From Apoda limacodes (taxonomy: Eukaryota; Arthropoda; Insecta; Lepidoptera; Limacodidae), in the NCBI GenBank assembly GCA_946406115.1, contig OX291561.1:5944273-6008272 (forward strand): a DNA stretch of 64,000 bases, in the 5' to 3' direction. Each line of letters begins with the position of its first letter. Position 1 is the first letter of the stretch. Both the position numbers and the translations under genes were made by a program. The notes beneath the pieces were generated by a model that was not told the DNA's origin, did no database searches, and saw nothing but the letters and a program-made list of their open reading frames with translations. Below, in pieces: positions 57,610 to 64,000 of the stretch.

Positions 57610-58310
57610 AATCCGTTACCTTTATAAGGTTTGATGTAGAGACCTTTTCCTAACGCAATAGATTCCATCATTTTGTTATGACGCTGTGACTCTTCAAGGT
57701 TTTGCTTTGCTGATTTATAGCTATTCACTGCTTTAGCAATACCTGCAGCTCCTCCAGCTAAAGACCCTAATGCAGATAAGCCAGCAAAAATTGGTATAAG
57801 TGGTAGAATCCCTCCAGTTTTTGGTATTGGTATAAGACGGGGTAAGCAAACATTTTTATTTTTAAATAATTTTTTTGCAGTCAAGTAGGCTATCTTTATA
57901 GCAGTATTGTTATCTTTTGGCTTGCGGTTTTTCATATAATGACGGATTTTAGACACGACTGACTTAAAAGATTTAACTCCAGCACCATTTTTTAATTTAG
58001 TTTTCATAACTTTGCTTACGAGCCAAGATGCTAATTTTTCTCCGGTTCTAGTATTTTTTGACTTCATTCTTTGTTTTGCCATATTCAGAAGCGCAAAGTT
58101 AGCTTTATGACGATCTTCTAAATTACGATGTTCGGAATATGCTATATCGTGACGCTTACAAGCCTCGTCTAATTCGTTTATCCCTTTGTCACCTCGAGCC
58201 AATCTTTCTTGTAGTCTTGTACCAGGACCACAATAATTATATCCTGGTAAATGAAGTTCAAATGGTAAATTGTTTACAATATTATTAACAAGTCCTCCAC
58301 CGTTCATCAC
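57585..58310 (-). CDS. Virion protein with parvovirus-type phospholipase A2 motif (241 aa)
   Basis: Residues 22-31 form a calcium-loop motif, GYNYCGPGT (Y-x-G-x-G type), and residues 51-58 the catalytic CKRHDIAY (His54-Asp55). This is the secreted-type PLA2 arrangement seen in viral structural proteins that breach membranes during entry. After a basic stretch there is a Gly/Ala-rich hydrophobic region (IFAGLSALGSLAGGAAGIAK) resembling membrane-active or core proteins. It ends in a short tail overlapping the protease start by 25 bp. Expected in the particle. A TATA box stands 46 bp upstream. Confidence 0.8.
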   Translation of the reverse strand: MMNGGGLVNNIVNNLPFELHLPGYNYCGPGTRLQERLARGDKGINELDEACKRHDIAYSEHRNLEDRHKANFALLNMAKQRMKSKNTRTGEKLASWLVSKVMKTKLKNGAGVKSFKSVVSKIRHYMKNRKPKDNNTAIKIAYLTAKKLFKNKNVCLPRLIPIPKTGGILPLIPIFAGLSALGSLAGGAAGIAKAVNSYKSAKQNLEESQRHNKMMESIALGKGLYIKPYKGNGLCLKSAKN

Positions 58311-58355
58311 TGAATTTAAAATGAATACATGGTTGAATATCTTACAATTATAAAG

Positions 58356-58363
58356 TATTTATA
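58356..58363 (-). promoter_or_regulatory. TATA box before the capsid gene block
   Basis: TATAAATA on the minus strand, in the 68-bp gap between integrase and the phospholipase-type gene. It is well placed to start one transcript covering the six genes from 58310 to 54647. Confidence 0.45.
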
Positions 58364-58378
58364 AGTTAAAAGTAAACA

Positions 58379-59305
58379 CTATACAATAGACATTTCGTTA
58401 ATCCAACTATTTTCCTTTTCATTGAGTCCTAACCATTTTACAAATAATTTATTTCCTTTCTTTCTTATCACTCTTTCAATTAAATAAATGTTTGGATGTT
58501 TAGTTTTTTGCAACTCTTGTTCGTAAAAGGATCCGAGTATTATTTGATTTCTTTGATCATGAATGTGATAAGTTACTGGGTAAGTATTATTAACTTTTGT
58601 TATGGTAAATAGTTCAGAAGACCAGTTAGGTGTATACCCCTTTTTGAAATTTTCTTTATATTTGCTAATCCGAACACAGTCACCTACTTTTAATTTTGAT
58701 TTTCTTAAGTACTGAGGTGTTTCATTCCTCTTTATGTTATTCATAACGACGGTTTGGTTATCACATGTTACATTTATTGGTTTAAATTTTATGGTTCGAT
58801 GGACAGTATCATTATATGATGACAAAGCATCGTTCAAAGGTGATCCGATCCATTTGTTATTTCCAACTAAAGTAAAATATTTATATAATTTTGATTTCAG
58901 TGTTCTTATAAATCTTTCAACAATTGACGCCTTTTTCACAGAATATGTAGAATAGTGATTTATATTAAAAGTTGTTATTATTTTCTTAAAAACTTCATTG
59001 TAAAATTCTTTTCCCATATCTGTCTGAAGGTTAATAGGAATTCGACCACAATCCAAAATTTTTTGAAAAGCGTTTCCTACGTCACGTTTTGTTTTCGTTT
59101 TCAGAGGAACTCCCCACGCGAATTTTGAAAAGCAGTCTATAACAACTAAAATATATTTAAAACCTTTGTTCACTTTTTCCATTTTCTGCATGTCAATTAA
59201 ATCAGCTTGCCATAAATCATCAATCCCTTTTAATATTACCGCCCTACGAATGAAGTGTTTTCTAGCTGGTTTGTGAAGTTCACCAACTATGTCTTCTCTG
59301 TTCAT
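58379..59305 (-). CDS. Polinton integrase, retroviral type with chromodomain (308 aa)
   Basis: Inserts the element DNA and makes the 6-bp duplication. The rve core has the catalytic triad Asp35 (WQADLID), Asp96 (LQTDMGKEF) and Glu130 (ASIVERF). An SH3-like region (LKVGDCVRISKYKENF) follows, and then a C-terminal chromodomain (YLIERVIRKKGNKLFVKWLG), which may direct integration to marked chromatin. Length and spacing are normal for Polintons. The start overlaps the stop of the 111-residue gene by ATGA. Confidence 0.95.
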   Translation of the reverse strand: MNREDIVGELHKPARKHFIRRAVILKGIDDLWQADLIDMQKMEKVNKGFKYILVVIDCFSKFAWGVPLKTKTKRDVGNAFQKILDCGRIPINLQTDMGKEFYNEVFKKIITTFNINHYSTYSVKKASIVERFIRTLKSKLYKYFTLVGNNKWIGSPLNDALSSYNDTVHRTIKFKPINVTCDNQTVVMNNIKRNETPQYLRKSKLKVGDCVRISKYKENFKKGYTPNWSSELFTITKVNNTYPVTYHIHDQRNQIILGSFYEQELQKTKHPNIYLIERVIRKKGNKLFVKWLGLNEKENSWINEMSIV

Positions 59306-59637
59306 AATTGTTTAGGTGCGGTTTTCTGTGATCCAACCTTTTTTAATTCTGATTTAATATCTAGCAACTGATTTTTTAAAGTTTGAATCAGGCTTTTTAT
59401 AGCATTTATTTCGAGCAGGAAAGATTGTTTTCCACAATATTCTTTTAGTACATTATCTACATACTGCTTATTGACGGCTTCGTCAGGTAGCTGAGGTGTT
59501 TTGAGTCCTTTTATATTTGCTGATATTAAGTCTAAATCTCCATTAATAGACTTAAGAAATACTTTGTCAGTAATATCGAAAACTTCTGACAAACGCATTC
59601 TTTTATGCACGTGATGACCAAACTTGTCAACGTTCAT
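59302..59637 (-). CDS. Fibre-like coiled-coil protein (111 aa)
   Basis: Contains DLDLISANIKGLKTPQLPDE followed by AVNKQYVD, the short motif that often precedes coiled coils in phage and virus fibres. A Leu/Lys-rich heptad-like helix follows. The protein is likely a trimeric spike or attachment element. The link rests on this motif, and no function is proven. Its stop overlaps the integrase start (ATGA). A TATA-like TTTATATTAA lies about 45 bp upstream. Confidence 0.6.
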   Translation of the reverse strand: MNVDKFGHHVHKRMRLSEVFDITDKVFLKSINGDLDLISANIKGLKTPQLPDEAVNKQYVDNVLKEYCGKQSFLLEINAIKSLIQTLKNQLLDIKSELKKVGSQKTAPKQL

Positions 59638-59749
59638 TGTTCAATGTATCCCTAAATGGTTTGATTACAACTGAATGTTAATATAAAGTTCTCTGTATTA
59701 TATTTGAATAAATCGTTAAGAATGCATGTAATACGTTACTTTTCATATT

Positions 59750-60766
59750 TTATTTGTTAATAATACCAGCTTCTTGCAACTCCTCTACGATAGATATTAT
59801 TTCATTGTCTAATCCACTGTTTCCTGCATCACGAGAAGATATTAAAAGTTTTAGTCTTTCAACTAACTCATTAGGGTCATCCCAATACATATAATCAACA
59901 TTTTTATTATATTTTTTTAAAATTGGTAACCCAGACCCTTGAGTAAGACTTTCGGTGCTTGTACATTGCTTAGATAACTTGAAAAGTGGTTTGATAATAT
60001 TTAAGTACTTGCTTCCTTTATTACTTTTAATTGGTTTTTTAGGGTTGAAGTCACGCCTATGTGCATTTGTAATAGTTAAAATCTGTTTGTAACTGTTTAA
60101 GTCACTATTAGTGATTGTTTTTAAATCTGGTATTCTTTTAAATAATAATTCCATTAGACCTTCAGTTTTTTTGTAAGGCTTTCCAGAAACTAAAATTGTA
60201 TTTTCTGTTTGGACAATTCGAGAATTACCTATCATCAGTTTACCACGTTCATTTCTAACACCAAATGGAATATCTTCCAATACTTTTACAGTTCCTTCTG
60301 AAGGTGGTGACCAATTATGTTGTGGACTTGAAATAGATTCAATTGTTTTGAATAAAGCGTCACTTGAAATGTTGGTTTCTTTATTATTTGTATCGCTCAT
60401 ACTTTCTGAATCATCTTCATAGATATCGTCTTCATAATCATCAAAGTTCTTAAGAGTTTTATCAACTTTTTCACACTGTTCATCGGAATCTATTTCATAT
60501 TCACTTCCACCCTGAAGATCAAAATCAAATTCAGTTTTCATATATTTTGCATTTTTCCCTGGGATTACGTCTTCATTGTAATTAGGTTTGATATTTTGTG
60601 TTGCATTTCTTGATACCATTTTATGTAGTGGATCCGTTAAAGGTTTGAACACAGATTTAAGGACTTTATCATTTTCAGTTTGAATATTACGCAACTGCCT
60701 AACTTTTTTCTTAACAACGCTAGCTGATTTAATTATCTCTTTTTTGATATTTACTTGCGAATCCAT
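59750..60766 (-). CDS. Polinton-associated protein of unknown function (338 aa)
   Basis: Basic N-terminus, an acidic middle (DDYEDDIYEDDSESMSD), then FGVRNERGKLMIGN, YKKTEGLMELLFKR and the C-terminal block YMYWDDPNELVERLKLLISS ... EIISIVEELQEAGII. That ending is shared by a large insect protein family, much of which I believe derives from Polintons. No enzymatic motif is seen. It is the first gene inside the right end, with TATAAA about 63 bp upstream. Confidence 0.75.
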   Translation of the reverse strand: MDSQVNIKKEIIKSASVVKKKVRQLRNIQTENDKVLKSVFKPLTDPLHKMVSRNATQNIKPNYNEDVIPGKNAKYMKTEFDFDLQGGSEYEIDSDEQCEKVDKTLKNFDDYEDDIYEDDSESMSDTNNKETNISSDALFKTIESISSPQHNWSPPSEGTVKVLEDIPFGVRNERGKLMIGNSRIVQTENTILVSGKPYKKTEGLMELLFKRIPDLKTITNSDLNSYKQILTITNAHRRDFNPKKPIKSNKGSKYLNIIKPLFKLSKQCTSTESLTQGSGLPILKKYNKNVDYMYWDDPNELVERLKLLISSRDAGNSGLDNEIISIVEELQEAGIINK

Positions 60767-60828
60767 TTTTCACAATAAGCTTTACCAATGTTATAGACAA
60801 CACTAAACACATATCAGAGTTTTTGTCG

Positions 60829-60834
60829 TTTATA
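60829..60834 (-). promoter_or_regulatory. TATA box before the 338-residue gene
   Basis: TATAAA on the minus strand, about 63 bp upstream of the ATG at 60766. By consensus only. Confidence 0.4.
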
Positions 60835-60981
60835 AGAGTTTTAATCAAGAATGACAAAAGTATCAAACTTTTTTCTATAGCAACCTTTATTTTTTTTGGT
60901 TTGTTTGTGGAACGGTTTGTATATATTTGTAAGTTTATGTCTTCTTCTCTCGTAAAACGGAATGATGCTCTCCAAAATACC

Positions 60982-61015
60982 TTGTTCATAGAGCTAGAAG
61001 AAGGTTGGTCGGTAT
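60982..61015 (-). repeat. Single inverted copy of the sub-terminal repeat
   Basis: The minus strand reads GACCAACCTTCTTCTAGCTC then TATGAACAAGG, matching the units at 47021-47560 at the other end. Confidence 0.8.
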
Positions 61016-61039
61016 CAAATACGTTAATCTATTTACATT

Positions 61040-61337
61040 CACCCAAATTGAAAACTTTACGTAATCAATTTCAAAATGTTTATTGGGCATTCTGGCTCAC
61101 TTTCCGCAGCGCAGATGCACGTAATCAATTCCAAAATGTTTATTGGGCATTCTGGCTCACTTTCCGCAGCGCAGATGCACGTAATCAATTCCAAAATGTT
61201 TATTGGGCATTCTGGCTCACTTTCCGCAGCGCAGATGCACGTAATCAATTCCAAAATTCTAGCTCAATTGGAGCAGTGAAGATGCGCCAGCATCTGCGCT
61301 GCGGAAAGTGAGCCAGAATGCCCAATAAACACCTACT
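61040..61337 (-). repeat. Right terminal inverted repeat of the Polinton
   Basis: The same 60-bp units as the left end, in different numbers. In plus orientation there are just over three forward units (61066-61257), the 33-bp centre (61258-61290), and then one shortened inverted unit ending at the tip CACCTACT. The inner tail ACCCAAATTGAAAACTTTA matches the left end in complement. Confidence 0.9.
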
Positions 61338-61343
61338 ATAGTC
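61338..61343. repeat. Target site duplication of the Polinton, right copy (ATAGTC)
   Basis: Identical to 46347-46352. Confidence 0.95.
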
Positions 61344-62524
61344 ACTTGATCGGTGATTTCCTAGAAAATTGGAAGTTACTTTCATGAAAGATTCCCAAGC
61401 TAATTTTTCTAAATTACTAAGCTTTTCTTTGAATATATCATCTTTCATCAATTGCCTGATTTGGGGGCCAACAAATATGCCCCTCTTTGATTTTTGCTTC
61501 ACTCAGCTTAGGAAATTTTTCTTTTAAATATAAAAAGCCGTCACCACTCCTGTCCATAGCTTTTACGAAGTTCTTCATAAGCCCAAGCTTTATGTGTAAA
61601 GGTGGTAAAAATACATTCTCAGGCTGCACCAGTGGAAGGTTTTTGATATTTTTTTGTCCTGGAGTAAGAGATTGTCTTTTGGGCCAGTCTTGCTTAACAT
61701 AATGATTTTTTCGGTCTCTGCTATCCCACTCACAAATAAAACAACAGTATTTTGTATACCCAAGTTGTAATCCTAAAATTAGGGCAATCACCTTTAAATC
61801 TCCACAAACTTTCCAGTTGTGTTCGTTATACTGAATTTTTTCCAAGATAAATTTAATCGTTTCATAAGACTCTTTCATGTTAGAAGCCTCACCTAATGGG
61901 ATAGAGGGAAGTTTATTGCCGATATGTAAGAGAACAGCCTTTAGACTTACTTTTGAGCCTTCAATAAATAAACGCCACTCTTCTGCTTTATATTCTATAC
62001 CCAAGACAGTCATTACACCATAGACATTATTACAAAATACAAGCTGATCATCTTGTGAAAAAAAACTTTTTAGCTCTCCATCTCGATTGCGAAAGTAAGG
62101 GACAGATCGCTAGTTTGAGGTGGTTCTGGTACCTGTAGATCTTCACTATGAGAAATCGGTCTTTTAGCTGATGGCAGGTCAGGATACTTGATTTTAGTTT
62201 TTGTTTTAATTGTAATACCTATTGTATCAGTAAGACAAAAATAACAATCAGATGAGTGGTTCGTTGGTTCCGTCCAAATCATAGGGATTGCAAAAGGCAT
62301 AGATCGAGATCTTTTCGCCCATCCAGTGAGACAACAGATGTGACACATGTAACACAACAGATGTGTAGAACCCACGCTTTGTCTTGTTGTCCGATGGCAA
62401 AACCAAAATACTGTTCATATAACTTAGTTACTAATGGTGTCAAATTCCTTCGCTGAGTTTTGAAAGTAATGTCACCACAAATGTAACAGAACTTGTTAGG
62501 GTCATTTTTACACTTTTTTGACAT
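61338..62524 (-). pseudogene. Interrupted gene 'Y', N-terminal and central piece
   Basis: From ATG 62524 a Cys-rich start (FCYICGDITFKTQRRN ... YEQYFGFAIGQQDK) is followed, after a frame break near 62310, by MPFAIPMIWTEPTNHSSDCY and IKYPDLPSAKRPI. After a second break or deletion near 62070 comes a long stretch, VLGIEYKAEEWRLFIEGSKV ... CCFICEWDSRDRKNHY ... NVFLPPLHIKLGLMKNFVKA. The final part (QIRQLMKDDIFKEKLS ... NFLGNHRSSDY) stops exactly at the Polinton end. The family is common in arthropod genomes, is Cys/His-rich and probably transposon-borne, with no function known to me. Confidence 0.7.
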
Positions 62525-62879
62525 TATTTAAGAATCACTTCACTCTAAAAACAGAACAAACCACTGCGCTCTTCAAATAAACAAATTCTCTAAATCCGAA
62601 AGTAGAACAAAAACGGTTAATTTTTAATTTTGTGGGTAGTAACTGTAACACGAAAACTAGATCTGATGGAATCGAAATAAATATGGTTTTAAAATGAGGG
62701 TATCCCGTAATTTAAAATTAGCCAGCACCTTTCTTGTTACAAAATTTTGTTGACCAGTGTTATTTATGACAACATAAGTTATGACTAATGATTTATTATT
62801 TTAGGGATTTTCTTCTATATATAAGATGTAATTTTCACATACATAAAAAACAGCAACTCTCGCCCACATTGTTATTTAG
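62525..62879. other. Intergenic
   Basis: AT-rich; nothing recognised. Confidence 0.4.
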
Positions 62880-63010
62880 CTTTAAGCCCAAATTAAGCTG
62901 TTGTGAGCTGCGGCACTATCCGAGACTCTTCTTCATGGTCCATGGGTCAGAAAATTGCAATGTGTGTCCCATCAATGCACTTGACTGTCCCAGTAATTTC
63001 TATTTTTTCA
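62880..63010 (-). pseudogene. PIF/Harbinger transposase scrap
   Basis: The minus strand reads GTVKCIDGTHIAIF followed by a stop and PMDHEEES. IDGTHI is the segment with the first catalytic Asp of Harbinger transposases. About 40 residues only. Confidence 0.5.
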
Positions 63011-63224
63011 TAAAACTAAAATAGAAAGATTAAAACTTGAAATTATTTATCAATATTATAGTGCATTAGTAGTAAACAGAATGATTATAGTTTATAAGTT
63101 GGAGAGTGACATTGGTTACTTTTTTACCTCGATAGATATTTCACGCAGAAATCAGTCATTTCTGCAGGGCATAGCTGATATCAGATTAAATGCATATGGG
63201 ACCTAATTAATTGATTTATGACCA
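63011..63224. other. Intergenic
   Basis: Nothing recognised. Confidence 0.4.
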
Positions 63225-63800
63225 TTATTTAGAATATTGACACATTACATTTATGCATCTCCGGTAGAACACACATAGGGAGGCAAAGTCTCTCCTCAGA
63301 CTTAAGGGTTCGATACAGCAAGTGAGTTTGGGATCGTCGACAATTCTCACAGCCCGTCGTGGAACCGAGTCAAAAGGTCCAAGCTGGTATCCGGGTGCAC
63401 CCGCCCAGAGATGGTAGCAGTACTCCATATGGGGCCGAACTTGCGACTTGTAAAGCAGCAACCTCTGCCCCGACGTGAAGTACTGCCTCGCTCTCTGTCT
63501 GCATGTTGTTGATGTACAACATGTCATTGATATGCAGTAAAAAGAGCGTAGGAGACAGCACAGAGCATTGCGGGACACCAGCATTAATGTCCATGCTTTC
63601 AGTGCAACTACCGTCAACTACGGTTCGTATGCGTCTGCCGGACAAAAACCTAGCCACCCATTTGCACAAACCCTCCGGCACTCCGTAAAATGGCAACTTT
63701 GCTAGAAGACCCCGGTGCCGGACCCGATCGAACGCCTTCGCTATGTCCAAGCTACATGCCACTGCTCCCGCTGACTCGCATTTGCTAGTGCCCAATTGAC
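63225..63800 (-). pseudogene. Non-LTR reverse transcriptase with internal deletion
   Basis: The first frame (to about 63480) has RT motif A (CSLDIAKAFDRVRHRGLL) and the B region (AGVPQCSVLSPTLFLLHIND), but the catalytic YADD motif is missing. The sequence then jumps, in another frame (63500-63225), to the C-terminal region RLLLYKSQVRPHMEYCYHLW and LSLRRDFASLCVFYRR. A deletion has removed the centre of the palm. It resembles CR1/Jockey-type LINEs. Inactive. Confidence 0.8.
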
Positions 63801-64000
63801 GATAAAATACAAATAATGTGTATATAGGTACCTTATATAGGGTATACAACACCGCATATACAAACATGTGTTAATGTTAATTATAAGTACAGAACATAAA
63901 TCAGTCCGGTTTTTCGGTAAAAGTGTAACTTTTATATTGAGCGCCTATGAAACTTCTTCAGGCAAAAAAATCATCTTAGCCATTGAATCTGGCAAAAGTT
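63801..64000. other. Intergenic, window end
   Basis: Nothing recognised. Confidence 0.4.

Larger units (their letters stand above)
46353..61337. mobile_element. Full-length Polinton (Maverick) element, 14,985 bp
   Basis: Self-synthesising, virus-like DNA transposon. The ends read AGTAGGTGTTTATTGGGC and its complement, the 5'-AG terminus and long inverted repeats are typical, and the 6-bp duplication is exact. The plus-strand half carries a captured-looking gene and a broken polymerase B. The minus-strand half carries integrase, capsid, protease and associated genes, all open. The two halves converge near 54.4-54.5 kb, each with an AATAAA signal. No packaging ATPase was recognised. It is inserted in gene Y. 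Confidence 0.95.

Overview
The window looks like a stretch of an AT-rich insect genome made almost entirely of transposable elements. Lepidoptera is the best guess. The clues are SINE-like and dispersed fragments of kinds I associate with moths and butterflies (27963-28300, 41998-42092, 38990-39072), spliceosomal introns, and remnants of BEL/Pao, Helitron, Harbinger, hAT, mariner, pogo, non-LTR and Polinton elements. I found no ordinary single-copy host gene with confidence. The GC-rich two-exon gene at 49668-50840 is the best candidate for host-derived coding sequence.

Layout. (1) 1-16072: about 5.8 almost identical tandem copies of a 2,782-bp unit. Each carries, on the minus strand, the broken N-terminal part of a Polinton (Maverick) DNA polymerase with a small intron, plus an unrecognised spliced gene. 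The array begins outside the window and ends in a chimeric junction with a non-LTR retrotransposon. (2) 16073-43049: a graveyard of old elements, with a tandem repeat of a Myb-like Harbinger exon (20946-23600), an ATGGCGG-rich tandem repeat (32160-33120) and a 1.4-kb direct repeat (36203-37617 and 39268-40682). (3) 42833-62524: one minus-strand gene of unknown function is cut into three pieces by two insertions. The first is a complete pogo/Tigger-type transposon (43050-46297, TA duplication) with an intact 660-residue transposase. The second is a full-length 14,985-bp Polinton (46353-61337) with a perfect 6-bp target duplication, ATAGTC. (4) 62525-64000: a Harbinger scrap and a deleted non-LTR reverse transcriptase.

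The Polinton is the centre of interest. Its right half is a compact minus-strand block: a 338-residue acidic protein, a fibre-like 111-residue protein, retroviral-type integrase with chromodomain, a phospholipase A2-type virion protein, an adenain-type protease, penton-like and double-jelly-roll capsid proteins, and two small or uncharacterised proteins. Four neighbouring gene pairs overlap by the same four bases (ATGA), which suggests coupled stop-start translation. All these reading frames are open. The plus-strand polymerase is broken by a nonsense codon and two frameshifts and lacks its last catalytic motif, and I found no packaging ATPase. Upstream of the polymerase lies the GC-rich, intron-bearing gene, apparently captured, with a pogo-type MITE in its intron.

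The Polinton ends are built of 60-bp units arranged as a fold-back around a 33-bp centre. That centre has the same orientation at both ends, where a simple inverted repeat would have it opposite. This is what hairpin 'flip/flop' inversion would leave.
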